Below are positions 47,288-58,716 of a stretch of DNA of 64,000 nucleotides, piece after piece (position 1 is the first letter of the stretch; every line of letters begins with the position of its first letter). The position numbers were made by a program, and so were the translations under genes. A model generated the notes under the pieces. The model saw only the letters and a list, made by a program, of their open reading frames with translations. It did no database searches and had not been told where the DNA came from. The DNA is from Mixophyes australis (Eukaryota; Chordata; Amphibia; Anura; Limnodynastidae): NCBI GenBank assembly GCA_036250195.1, contig JAVHZZ010000003.1, forward strand, positions 294,659,065-294,723,064, read 5' to 3'.

Positions 47288-48939
47288 CAGTCAAGTCCAT
47301 AAATATTGGGACATAGATACAATTCTCATATTTTGGGCTCTATACACCACCACAATGGATTTCAAATGAAACTAACAAGATGTGCTTTAACTGCAGACTT
47401 TCAGCTTTAATTTGAGGGAATTTACATCCAAATCAGGTGAACGGTGTAGGAATTACAACGGTTTCTATATGTGCCTCCCACTTTTTAAGGGACCAAAAGT
47501 AATGGGACAAACTAAACAATCCTACATCAAACTTTCACTTTTTAATACTATGTTGCAAATCCTTTGCAGTCAATTACAGCCTGAAGTCTGGAATGCATAG
47601 ACATCACCAGACGCTGGGTTTCATCCCTGGTGATGCTCTGCCAGGCCTCTACGTCAAATGTCTTCAGTTCCTGCTTGTTCTTGGGGCATTTTCCCTTCAG
47701 TTTTGTCTTCATCAAGTGAAATGCATGCTCAATCGGATTCAGGTCAGGTGATTGACATGGCCATTGCATAACATTCCACTTGTTAGCCTTAAAAAACTCT
47801 TTGGTTGCTTTTGCAGTATGCTTCGGGTCATTGTCCATCTGCACTGTGAAGCGCCGTCCAATGAGTTCTGAAACATTTGACTGAATATGAGCAGATAATA
47901 TTGCCCGAAAGACTTCAAAATTCATCCTGCTGCTTTTGTCAGCAGTCACATCATCAATAAATACAAGGGAACCAGTTCCATTGGCAGCCATACATGCCCA
48001 CGGCATGACACTACCACCACCATGCTTCACTGATGAGGTGGTATGTTTTAGATCATGAGCAGTTCCTTTCCTTCTCCATACTTTTCTCTTCCTATCACTC
48101 TGGTACAAGTTCATCTTTGTAGCATCTGTCCATAGGATGTTGTTCCAGAACTGTAATGGCTTTTTTAGATGTTGTTTGTCAAACTCTAATCTGGTCTTCC
48201 TGTTTTTGTGGCTCACAAATGGTTTACATCTTGTGGTGAACCCTCTATATTCACTCTTGTGAAGTCTTCTCTTGATTGTTGACTTTGACACATATACACC
48301 TACCTCCTGGAGAGTGTTCTTGATTTGGCCAACTGTTGTGAAGGGGTTTTTCTTCACCAGGGAAAAAATTCTTCTGTCATCCACCACAGTTGTTTTCCGT
48401 GGTCTTCCGGGTCTTTTGGTGTTGCTGAGCTATCCAGTGCATTCTTTTTTTTTTAAGAATGCACCAAACAGTTGATTTGGCCACACCTAATGTTTTTGCT
48501 ATCTCTCTGATGGGTTTGTTTTGATCTTTCAGCCTAATGATGGCTTGCTTCACTGATAGTGATAGCTCTTTGGATCTCATATTGAGAGTTGACAGCAACA
48601 GATTCTAAATGCAAATGTCACACCTAGAATCAACTCCAGACCTTTTACCTGCTTAATTGATGATGAAATAACAAGGGAATAGCCCACACATTTCCATGTA
48701 ATAGCTTTTGAGTCGATTGCCCCATTACTTTTGGTCCCTTAAAAAGTGGGAGGCACATATAGAAACCATTGTAATTCCTACACCGTTCACCTGATTTGGA
48801 TGTAAATACCCTCAAATTTAAGCTGAAAGTCTGCAGTTAAAGCACATCTTGTTAGTTTCATTTCAAATCCATTGTGGTGGTGTATAGAGCCCAAAATATG
48901 AGAATTGTGTCAATGTCCCAATATTTATGGACTTGACTG
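47288..48939 (-). mobile_element. Tc1-like transposon with 222-bp inverted repeats, 1,652 bp
   Basis: Outer tips CAGTCAAGTCC...GGACTTGACTG are flanked by TA at 47286-47287 and 48940-48941, the Tc1/mariner target. The inverted repeats span 47288-47509 and 48718-48939, each 222 bp, with few mismatches. Long repeats with transposase sites at both ends are the IR/DR layout of some Tc1-like elements. The transposase is on the minus strand and carries two lesions. Confidence 0.95.
47548..48598 (-). pseudogene. Tc1-like transposase, inactivated by a 1-nt insertion and a stop
   Basis: The DDE transposase cuts and pastes the element at TA. The N-terminal frame (from 48598; the likely start is the Met of MRSKELS) has a helix-turn-helix (REIAKTLGVAKSTVWCIL). 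A run of 10 A instead of 9 (48445-48454) shifts the frame, and a TAG at 48432-48430 follows in the restored frame. The remaining 279-codon frame contains the GRPR-type linker just before it and the catalytic set D88, D185 and E220 with 34 residues between the last two. The C-terminus is intact to 47548. Confidence 0.95.
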
Positions 48940-48941
48940 TA

Positions 48942-49883
48942 TATACATGATAGATTTCAGAAAAAACATTATTAAATGCAAAATGAGCAAAAAATAAAAC
49001 AAAAACTCATGAAAGGAATTCCGCCATGTTTTAATTTAAAAAAATACTGTTGAGGGGGACTACATTACATATATTTCAGGCCACAGTATTCTATCCAAGG
49101 TTAGTGAATCAGTCTGCACTGCGGCTTGATTAAGCACTACCACTGTTTGTAAAAACTGTATTAAAAAGGCGGCAAAGCAAATGTAAAACACATTCTTCTT
49201 TCTAGTACTGTGAATATCATCACTACCTGTCAATGATATGTACCAGCTCTTTTAAGAGCTATTATTGAATAAGAAACATTACTTTTCTTAAGGATTCGTC
49301 TCTATTACTGTACAACATCTACTATCTAATGAACACCTATGTACTACAGATAAGATTTAATTCTCTAATCTGACCCTGGTTGTCCTATGGTGAACCCAGT
49401 GCCCTGATCCAGAGTAAGCATTCAGCATTCAGCCACAATCACCAGCAGAGACTGTTCAGCAGCTACACAAAACACCCAGAAATAAGCGGTTTCAAGTATT
49501 GGTGAAGAGTTTATGGAACTTGGATGAATTCAAATAATAAATGTGTACATATACTTAACGAATGAATTAGAGTTAATAGTATTCAGAAGTTCAGATTAAA
49601 TCAGACGTACCGCGGACCCTTGCAAGGTCAAACACCGTATAGGGGGATGTCTCAGGACATGCTGTATTATTAAGATCTGCCCATTAACAAGAAATGTATA
49701 TAAGACTGTGTAAATTAATTATTTGTTTTTCATATTCTTGTTAGAATGTTGCTCTCATGCTTGCCTGCCTGAATAAAGAAACTCACATTTGGATATTTGG
49801 CTTATGAGCTTTGACTTCATACTGATTGGTAAAATCCTAGCTATAACAGCTTCTACAACTGATGCACAATTGCCACTTGCAGC
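48942..49883. other. AT-rich DNA with a possible retroviral-type LTR tail
   Basis: Around 49680-49780 there is tatataagactgtgt, then about 80 bp on gcctgaataaagaaactcac. That order (TATA box, AATAAA) is what an LTR would show, but I cannot define its ends or a duplicated target. Nothing else recognised. Confidence 0.3.
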
Positions 49884-50276
49884 TAGGGCTGCCGTCAGGG
49901 AGGTACGGGGGGTACCCTTGTACTGGGCCCAGGGTCACCAGGGGGCCCGGCGGCTCTCTTATATTTTCATTTTCATTCATTCGGTTTATTTTTTATGCAT
50001 GTTGTTTTTACTCAGACCACAAGGGGGTGCCAACGGCTGACAGTGATGCAGTCCTGGAAGTAAATCACCAGGCTGCTTTTCACTGAGGGTGGGCTGCAGC
50101 ACAAGCAGGAGGGAGAGAGATCCCATGTAGCTCAACATCCTGGAGCTCAGATAGGCTGCTCACAGCTCTTCTATTACCCATTGAGGAACGGACAACATCA
50201 GTGTGAGAGGTGAGTTGACTCACATATAGGACTACAGAGCAGTTTTTAGTGTTTGTAGTGTGTGTCGCAATTTGAA

Positions 50277-50815
50277 TTGGGACACTACTGTGTGGCATAT
50301 TATCATCTGGGGCACTACTGTGTGGCATATTATCATCTGGGGCAGTACTGTGTGGAATATTATCCTCTGGGGACACTACTGTGTGACATTTTATAATCTG
50401 GTGGCACTACTTGGTATAATATTATCTGGGGGCACTACTGTGTGGCATATTATTATCTGTGGGCACTACTGTGTGGCATATTATCTGTGGACACTACTGT
50501 GTGGCATATTATCTGTGGGCACTACTGTGTGGCCTAATATCTGGGGACACTACTGTGTGGCATATTATCATCTGGGGTGCACTACTTGGCATAATAATAT
50601 CTGGGGACACTACTGTGTGGCATATTATCATCTGGGGGCAATATTGTTTGGCAAAATTTGTTCTGGGGGCACTTGTTTGGTGCAATGTGATTGATTTGGG
50701 GGCAGTATTGTTTGGTGTTTTGTGTTATATGAACTGAAGGCACTATTGTTTGGTGTTATATGAACTGAAGGCACTATTGTTTGGCGTTATATGAACTGGG
50801 GGCACTATTAGGCAT
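50277..50815 (+). repeat. Minisatellite, about 30-bp unit (gcactactgtgtggcatattatc)
   Basis: More than a dozen copies of ggg-cactactgtgtggcatattatcatctg, some with gaps, degenerating at the right into gcactattgtttggtgttatatgaactg. Frames reading across it encode Trp-His-Ile-Ile repeats and are not proteins. Confidence 0.95.
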
Positions 50816-51339
50816 CCTCCCCCTAGACGTTGCTGTACACGCCCTTCCGGCAGCAAGCTGCGGCACAGAGTATCCCTCGCTCAGTGTCCCTGGGTGCACA
50901 CCCTAATGAAGTGTTCTGCGCACTCCTATGGGTAAGTGACCTGAACTGAACACTCTGAGAGAGTACTGAGCTAATATCAGATCATCATTGGTAACAGAAT
51001 TTCCTTGTGGAGTAAATCTGTTTGCCAGCCTACTGCGTCATCTTTCTATGTCTTATAACATCCAAAATTGTATTTCATCCTCATTATTTGGTAGTATTTA
51101 AGTAATTTTATTCTTGTTATGAGACCATGTTACACTGATCTGATCTGATTCTACTGCAGAACAGTGGTACTCTCACATCTGACAGTGCTGCTGTCCTTGC
51201 AATATTCCAGCACTGGCATCTTTTATTTTATTTCTCTACCTGGTCACTTTTAAGCAGGTACTGTAAGTAAATTCATTAGGTATTGAATGGATTATCCTGC
51301 AAATTTGCAGAGCATTTACTTATTATTTTAACTCTTTAC

Positions 51340-51545
51340 CATCATCATCATTTATTTATTTATATAGTGCCAACATATTCCATAGCACTTTACAATTGGG
51401 GGCAAACACAGTAATAAACAAATTGGGTAAAACAGACAAAGAGGTAAGAAGGCCCTGCTTGCAAGTTTACAATATATGGAAGGCCCTGCTCGCAAGCTTA
51501 CAATATATGGAAGGCCCTGCTCGCAAGCTTACAATATATGGTTTA
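51340..51545 (-). repeat. SINE/LINE 3' tail on the minus strand with a triplicated 33-bp unit
   Basis: Starts with (CAT)n and tttatttatttatatagtgcc, then the same body as 35150-35285. The segment ttacaatatatggaaggccctgctcgcaagc recurs three times (about 51466-51542). Confidence 0.75.
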
Positions 51546-52441
51546 AATATTATGAACATGTTGTACGTCTGTATGGAACACCAGCATTTTATTCATGCAT
51601 ATCAGTCCCTGTGTAGTTTACAATTTAATTTACCTACCACATACTCGCACACATGAGGAGCAATTTAGTCAGAATTCAATGCTTGATGGTATAGGAAGGG
51701 GAGCGGGACCTCTGAATGAATGACTTTCTTATAGATAGGAGGCTGGCATGGCCTTTCTGTGCGGTGTGTGAAATGTCTTTTTGTTTACACAATATAGTCA
51801 CACTCCTCTTACATGGCAGTTTTCAGTTCTACATTAATAAATACTTGGGGTGTAGCACAATACTTTATAACCTTTCTTTGTGTCTGCTTACTGTGACTCC
51901 GCCTACCACTGCGTGTTCCGTTGGCCTCCCCTGCCACTGATAATGGATGTGGTTATGGATAATTGAGTTAATTCCGCCTACTTTTGGGTTGGACCAGCCC
52001 ACTGTTTGGTCCTGCCCATGTAAGGCCACTTCCAGAATTTTTTCCAGGGCCACTCTAAGTTCCCAATCCGCCCCTGAGTGATGGTGTGGTGTGACCTGAC
52101 TTCACACTGATGTTCCCGCCACCGCTGTAAGAATAAGGAGCAAGGAGCACCAGCTGCAACATCTGGGTAAGTATATTTTAAAGATATTTTATTATCACAT
52201 TTTTTTTTGCTCTGAATTTTGTAGGAGATTAGACTTCCAAGTATGATAATGGGTTAAGCTGTATTTCTTGAGGGATAATAGTTATTTTTTCCCTTAATGT
52301 CATAAATTAAGTTTTTGTTGGTTTTTTTTTTTTTGGGGGGGGGGGGCATTCACCAAGAGGGGTGGGGGTGTTCATCGGGGGGGCCCTGCCTGTTTCATTT
52401 GTACTGGCCCCATGATTTCTGATGGCAGCCCTGCTTGCAGC

Positions 52442-53301
52442 TAGTGAGTAGGAACGGTCAGTAACGACAGATTACTGACAATATAAAGAACGCCAGAATA
52501 ATTCTCTAAACCATTTCCTCATAGACAGGGTGGCAGAGAATGCACATCCTGACAAAGGCTACTTGGGGTGAAATGTGTGTGCTGTCTGATGAATAGTTAA
52601 ACATCTGTTCAAAGCAATTAATCATAATATATGTACTCTTATCCCTGCGACAAAATACCACTTCCAGCTTTCCCTTCTTTACTCTAACCTGGTCCCTGAC
52701 CTAGCCCTAGCAGCTGAACAAACGGGTACTTGCAGCCAGGTTGTTTTTGTCAATACTAGCCATAAAAATTAATGATCCAACGCAAAGCTCTTCTATCAGA
52801 AGTCTGCTCTGGAATGGCAGGATACATTTACTGGTAGTATTTGATTCACTCCTTTTTACTCAAATTTGAAAGGCGGATATTTGTGCCAATTTACCCCCAA
52901 TTTAATGAAACCCAAAACTTACTGAATCACTACCCTCATTTCTAACTGCACTAACTGTAATATTAGCTTGGATATCTGATAAACCCATGAAATGTTAAAA
53001 GGCGTCATTTATTCAGAAACACTGTTTCCTGATTTAGAAAAGACAATTACAGAAGGAGATTTACTTTAATTATACTTCATACTGGAAGTAATTCTGGAGA
53101 GAGCATGATCCAATTTTTATGAATGAGTCAAGTATATTATCAAGAAAACTCCCTCAAGTTTTATAACAAATAATAACCGATCATCAGATGTTATCACACT
53201 TTCACAGTGGTGCTTTACTTTCATAATTATAAGAGGATATTTGAAGTAGTTAAGTAAAGTAACCTGAAAAGTTTACATATTGGCATTAATATATTCACAT
53301 T
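52442..53301. other. Non-coding DNA, nothing recognised
   Basis: No supported elements. Confidence 0.4.
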
Positions 53302-55076
53302 TTGGATCTTCCGGTTGCTGAACAGTACAGACGTGTCCATATGTTCTTCATTGGAGCCCAGCTGGGAACTCCATCTGGGCCCCGTGTTTACTCCCAGAGA
53401 TGCCTCACCTCATTTCTGCACCTACTCATAGACACCTACTCATTGTCCTCCGATCAACCCGATCTCTCCTCAGCTAGAACTCTCTACTACAGCCTGTGGC
53501 TTGGGCCTACTTCTCGGCCGGCCTACATCTTGTCACTCACCGGACTGTGAGTGCTATTTCTCCTGTGTTCAGGAACCGTGGCCGTCCGCCATCCTGAGGG
53601 TCTGCGCATGCGCAGCCCTTATCAAACCTTCAGTACCTGTTGCTTTTAATTGATTGGATGATCAGGCAACCCTCCCTATTTAAACCACCTGTGATCATTA
53701 CCTGGTTGCCTGATCTTGGAGTCTCATTTCTCATGAGCCTCTGAAGGTGTTCCTGTGTTCCTCGTGTATTCAGCTCCTGCTGATTCCTGTTTACTGCTAT
53801 TGTGGTTTCTAGACCACTTCAACTCTCCTGTGTTCATCGTGCCTGCACTCAGCTGATTCCTATCTGCTATTACTACCGGACTCCTGTTCGTTTCAACTCT
53901 CCTGTGTTCATCGTGCCTGCACTCAGCTGATTCCTATCCGCTGCCTCCGTTACTACTACAGAGTTCCTGATCATCTCAACGCTCCTGTGTTTATCGTGTC
54001 AGCTCTCCGCTGCCTCCGTTACTACTACAGGGTTCCAGACCGCTTCTACTCTCCCGTGTTCAGCGTGCCTTCTCTCCGCTGCCTCCACCACTACTACTGG
54101 ATACCAGACAGCCTCAACTCTCCCGTGTTCTTCATGTTTCCAGTTCCACTTATTACTGCTTCCTGAGTATTGCTTCGTTGATTCTGGATTACCTGCCGTG
54201 CGCTGCACCAACCTGATTACCGCTTCCACCCTCCAGTGGTCTCTCCTCCTGCCGGCCTTCAGCCGTTCAGGTATCCCTGCACGTCTCTCTGACAGCCTGC
54301 TCTCCTGAACCGCGGTATGCATACTTTCCATTGACTTTGCTTTTGTATTGCATATCCATCTGGACTGAGTTGTGTACTCCTCCGGAGCCTCCTATCCACT
54401 GAAGCTATTGTTACCATTGACTTTGTTTCCTATTGCCTGGATAGCTATTGTGACTTTGTATACTTCAAGCAGTGCTTGTCAGTTATCGTTGTATTGTGGA
54501 TATCATCGTGGGATCAAGTTCTGTGTGCCCCGTGTATACTCTGCTTTACATTCATCTCCTCGTGCCCCTCCTCACATATATATAGCAGTGGTACAACTTG
54601 CTGACGCAGACCACTGACTCCTGTTCCCTGTGACACCAGTTTCAAGTATCCTCTCACATAAGCAGTGGTACAACTTGCTATACGCAGACCACTGACTTCC
54701 CCGTTACCTACTCTCACCTGGATTCCATTCCTTCACTATAGACAGCGGTACAACTTGCTATACGCAGACCGCTGACTCTCACTACCTCCTCGCTACTCCT
54801 GGACATTCCTCCTCACTATAGCAGTGGTACAACTTGCTATACGCAGACCACTGACTTTCCTCACGTTTCCTTGTCCATCTGGTTCCTCGTGTACATTCAT
54901 CTACTCATTACCAGTGGCTGTTAGTCATAGACTTTCCTCGAGCATTCTCTCACCATCTGCTGTTTCTCCTGTTCCGTTGTCACCCTGCTACCAGAGAACC
55001 ATAGTACCAACTATATTACTCTGGTAAGTCCATCATCTGGTGATATCCTGGGCAAAGACTCCCAGTGCCCGTGACA
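53302..55076 (+). repeat. LTR-like region with two tandem-repeat arrays
   Basis: A pyrimidine-rich stretch, probably a gypsy-type LTR from TGTTCAGGAACC (53566) to GCCCGTGACA (55076), based on tips and composition. No matching target copies were seen. Array A (about 53815-54130) repeats ctcctgtgttcatcgtgcctgcactcagctgattcctatc with ccgctgcctccgttactactac. Array B (about 54585-54860) repeats cagtggtacaacttgctatacgcagaccactgact. The sequence ggcttgggcctacttc occurs before (53500) and after (55228) the region, suggesting an insertion into an older repeat. Confidence 0.45.
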
Positions 55077-56050
55077 CTATATCTGTTCCTGCACTGGCGA
55101 TCCTGCTGCTGCTTCTCTTTGATGCCTCCTGCCTTCTGCTGCCCCACTGCCGCCTTATGCGCCCTCTATCCACCCTGATCCTTCCTTGATTGTATCCCGG
55201 CTGCCGCATCTACTCCAGGCCATGGCTTGGGCCTACTTCCTGGTTGACCCCTCTACAGCAGTTGCTGCATTCTCAATCGGTTTCTACACCACTGTTGCTG
55301 CTGCCTCTATCCCCCTGATGCCTCCTGTTCAGTGTCCTGATGCCCTGCATGCGCCTCCGGACACCTTCACGCCTCGATACTCCATCAGACCTGACGTTTT
55401 CTAGTTAAGCAGACTGTGGCCTAGAATTAGGCCAATCCTACACTACTCTTCATCCACCTGCCTGGATGCTTGCTTGCCTCTCCATCTGCTCTCCCTGGAT
55501 CCCATCTGCTCTCCCTCAGTGATCCCCAGCCTGGTTCCCTTCCCTGGATGTCCGCTTGCCTCTCCATCTGCTTCTACTGACTCACTGGAACCCTCTGTGT
55601 TCCTGCTGCTTAACTTTCTTCAATGTCCCTGCTACTCAACTGTCCCTGACTCGCTCAACTCGGCACGGCTCGCTCACTATTATCCTTGACTCCTGGACTC
55701 ACATTGACTTGTTCACCTGAACTCCCCCAGCTATACTGGTCTCCCCTACTCTCTCTGGGACTCTGTTACCGTGACACCCTGTACTCCTGGATTCAACTGA
55801 TCTCACCAGGAATCATCTGGATTCATCCGGACTCTCCTGAAGGCTTGCTTATTGCCTTCTACCACTATCTGAATACTCCAATTCCTGTGGATACTCACCA
55901 CTCGGACTCCCAATTACTCCCAACCACTGTCTTGGCCACTCCCTTGACCTGGTCTTCTCTCATCTATGTGCTCTCCCGCACTTTTCCAACTCTCCCTTCC
56001 CTCTCTCATGATCTGCATCCTGCAGCTCATCAAAAATATGTTGGAACTTT
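55077..56050 (+). repeat. Pyrimidine-rich repetitive DNA, probably older LTR sequence
   Basis: Long runs of CCTG/CTCC with no motif. Frames such as 55186-55404 and 55686-56159 are open because of composition. I cannot assign it to an element. Confidence 0.3.
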
Positions 56051-56059
56051 GTGTATGTG

Positions 56060-56072
56060 TATATATATATAT

Positions 56073-56110
<38 letters not shown>

Positions 56111-56149
56111 ATATATATATATATACACATATATATATATATATATATC
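56060..56149. repeat. (TA)n microsatellite with GTGT/CACA interruptions
   Basis: Alternating TA runs interrupted by tatgtgta and tacacata, which make it self-complementary and cruciform-prone. Frames across it on both strands (Tyr-Ile repeats) are artefacts. Confidence 0.92.
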
Positions 56150-56546
56150 TACTATATAAATGCCTAGTGGCGTGTGTGGGAAAAAAAACCAAGCTGCAGC
56201 ACCACCTGCTGGGCAGAGTTATACACTGACCTATATATTTCTTGAAGGAGAAGTGACAGTTGGGAGTGGTGGGTGGTTGCCGGGGGTGACAGTGGGGAGT
56301 TTTTAACACCTTAAGTAGCTTGATGAAGGATGTGGCGATGAAGATGAAGGATGAGGTGATGGAGAAATATGATGAGGTGGTGACATGTGGACAAAACCAC
56401 GTTAAAAAAGGGCGCTTGCGTCAGGAAGTAACGCTCTTCCCCTGAGGAGGCCTGGGCTAGGCCCAAATGCATGACAAGAACCTTTTTAACACCTTAAGTA
56501 TCTTGATTTGACTAGAATGCATGAGTATCATGCACGGGTTAACTTG
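56148..56546 (+). mobile_element. Possible Helitron-like non-autonomous element
   Basis: Begins TCTACTATATAAATGCCTAG right after a TA tract, the start type of some vertebrate Helitrons, and holds gggtcgtg-poor, CG-containing DNA. A 25-bp segment (tttttaacaccttaagta(g/t)cttgat) is directly repeated at about 56298 and 56484. The expected CTRR end is not clear: the candidate end reads ACTTG. Tentative. Confidence 0.3.
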
Positions 56547-56549
56547 TAT

Positions 56550-56586
56550 ATATATATATATATATAGATAGATAGATAGAAATATG

Positions 56587-56619
<33 letters not shown>
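56550..56619. repeat. (TA)n microsatellite with GATA units
   Basis: TA run, then tagatagatagatag, then another long TA run, ending at the LTR-like boundary. Confidence 0.9.
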
Positions 56620-56622
<3 letters not shown>

Positions 56623-57092
56623 AACAAAAGGAGGCATTTAGCTGGCAATATGCAGAGAAAGCAGGAAAGTAGAGTAAAACATTGGCAAAGTTATGTACCT
56701 AAGTGGAGATTAAACCAGGTAAAAACATATGTGTAGTTTAAAATTGGTTTACTTACATGATTTAAAAGCAGGGTGGGTCTGATAGTCTAAACAGAGCTAC
56801 GGATGGGCGTTTCCTTTTAAAGAGAAGGTGGGTGTGTCACCTGTCCATCAAGCTAGGCCTGTGGGAGGAGTGTCAGGTATAAAACCCTGCTTGTTTCATT
56901 GTTCAGGGAGATCAACGCTGGGCTAGCTGGCTGATCTGAACAGAGAGCTGGACTATGTATAGTAAGCGTTGAGGGTCTCCATAATTGCTGTGCAAGTATA
57001 CGGTGTCAAAACATTATTACCATCCTGACAATAAAGAACCATAAAAAGGAAGAAGTTGTACGCGTGTGCTTCTGCAGTAGCGGGCTCTTGCC

Positions 57093-57095
<3 letters not shown>
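56620..57095 (+). mobile_element. Probable solo LTR, 476 bp
   Basis: TGTAACAAAAGG ... CTTGCCACA, i.e. TG...CA tips. A TATA box (gtataaaaccctg, about 56878) is followed by AATAAAGAA (about 57029), with the expected U3-R-U5 spacing. It sits in a TA microsatellite, and ATAT flanks both sides, though in that setting a 4-bp match is not informative. No internal coding sequence. Confidence 0.6.
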
Positions 57096-57137
<42 letters not shown>

Positions 57138-57152
57138 CTATATAGATATAGA
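57096..57152. repeat. (TA)n microsatellite between LTR and hAT
   Basis: TA run ending gctatatagatataga; its last eight bases are the hAT target copy. Confidence 0.9.
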
Positions 57153-57481
57153 CAGTGTCGGACTGGGGTATGAAGGGCCCACCAGGGGAATGCAGTGATA
57201 GGGGCCCACTACGTTGGGGTGTGGCCAACTGTAAGAGTGGGTGTGGCCAGTCAAGGGGGTGTGGTCAGCCCAAGGAGGACAACTTATAGCACTATAGTGT
57301 GGTCCTTAAAGAACAAAGTGTACATTGCAAATTAGACGAGTTTCACATATATCATGTACACAAAACTATAGACAAATTGTTTATCAATCAATAAATAACC
57401 TTTATTAATAGTAATAAACATATGTATGAATACAAAAATATAAATTAGAACTAGAAAATTAGAAAATTTAAACAAAACTAT

Positions 57482-57893
57482 TTAGTGTAACACTGAGAAC
57501 ATCTGACACAACAACGCAATAAAATATAAATAACATTCCTTAATATTCCAACATCACACAGTAGTGATTTTCCAATCACTTAACGTAAACATGTTTAGAA
57601 TGTGTTTATCACAGACAGTGCAATATACCCGCATATATAACCTCCTTCATTTTTTGGAGTGGTATTGTTAAAGTTTAAGACTTTTAATTTTAACACAACA
57701 ACAATTTAGTGTAACACTGAGAACATCTGACACAACAACGCAATAAAATATAAATAACATTCCTTAATATTTCAACACCACACAGTAGTGATTTTCCAAT
57801 CACTTAACGTAAACATGTTTAGAATGTGTTTATCACAGACAGTGCAATATACCCGCATATATAACCTCCTTCATTTTTTTGGAGTGGTATTGA
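57482..57893 (-). repeat. Duplicated 185-bp segment in the hAT 3' UTR
   Basis: tttagtgtaacactgagaacatctgacacaac starts at 57481 and again at 57705. The two units stay almost identical to ggagtggtatt (about 57667 and 57893), separated by about 40 bp. The near-identity suggests a recent duplication. Confidence 0.9.
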
Positions 57894-57924
57894 AGAAGCA
57901 TTATCATTAACAGCAATTAAGCTG

Positions 57925-58716
57925 TTACAGAAGCAATCTTTGTAAAAGAGAAGATGAATGTGCAAATGTATCAATTATGTCATCAAATATGAAATTTCCA
58001 ACAATATCCCTTTCTATATTGAGAAGCAGAAATGATTCTAACAATTCTTGGCCAATCATTGATCTCAATCTATTTTTTACAATTTTAAGCTTTGAAAAAA
58101 CTCTTTCGCAAGATACCTGAGTACAAGCTAATGTAAGAAGAGTTTTGTACACAGCAAACAGATTGGTATATGCAGCAGAGTGTAAATTGTGATCATATAG
58201 GAGCCGGTAGCAGCAGGTCAGGCAGTTTTCACAGGCTCTCATTTTTATATGACTGGACATTGTTTCTTCAATGTTTGTTTCTTCTACACTAACACTTGTG
58301 CTCGGAAGAGAATATGGCTTTTTAAGCACAGAATAATTCTGCACAAAATTTAGAAGCTCTGCTTTAAGCTGGACAATGTCTACCTCAGCCAAATCTGCAA
58401 CAGTTCTCAGAGCCTCTGTTGGTATCTCACACTGATCGGTCATCATTCGGTTAAACTGCCTTGGGTCAAAGTAGGTTAAATTCTGAATGAGGCTTTCATT
58501 TTTCGAAAACCTTCTATCAATACTCTCCACTGCTTGATCAAGTACAACATAGTATGTCTGTATTTTGAAAGCTTCTAGAGAGTCCTCAATTGGCTCATCC
58601 TGAGATAACTCACCAGGCATCTTTTTTTTCCTTGCTGTCCTTTTTTCGGGTAGACTTTTTTGGACTTCAGCAGTTACAGAATGCTCTTCAAGTGAACTCT
58701 CTACTTTGTCAATAAA
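57925..58716 (-). pseudogene. C-terminal part of the hAT transposase (dimerisation domain)
   Basis: In the same frame as the N-terminal part, beginning right after the TAA at 58719-58717. The first Met gives a 231-residue frame from 58620. It carries the hAT C-terminal dimerisation motif, with LACTQVSCERVFSKLKIVKNRLRSM; E172 of the 231-residue segment is the expected third catalytic acid. It ends with an ordinary stop at 57925. It could only be joined to the rest by readthrough of the TAA. Confidence 0.9.

Larger units (their letters stand above)
49884..52433. mobile_element. Non-autonomous hAT element, 2.55 kb, with exact 8-bp duplication
   Basis: Left end TAGGGCTGCCGTCAG and right end CTGATGGCAGCCCTG are inverted. 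The flanks are identical CTTGCAGC at 49876-49883 and 52434-52441. Inside: a minisatellite (50277-50815), a LINE/SINE tail (51340-51545) and, at about 51900-52078, a GC-rich repeat fragment ending ccaatccgcccctgag. No transposase. Confidence 0.9.

Noticed and set aside
50260..50737. Open frames of 92-144 codons
   Set aside because: They read through a minisatellite (Trp-His-Ile-Ile repeats) and have no domain.
55686..56309. Tyr-Ile-rich open frames on both strands
   Set aside because: Caused by TA microsatellite.
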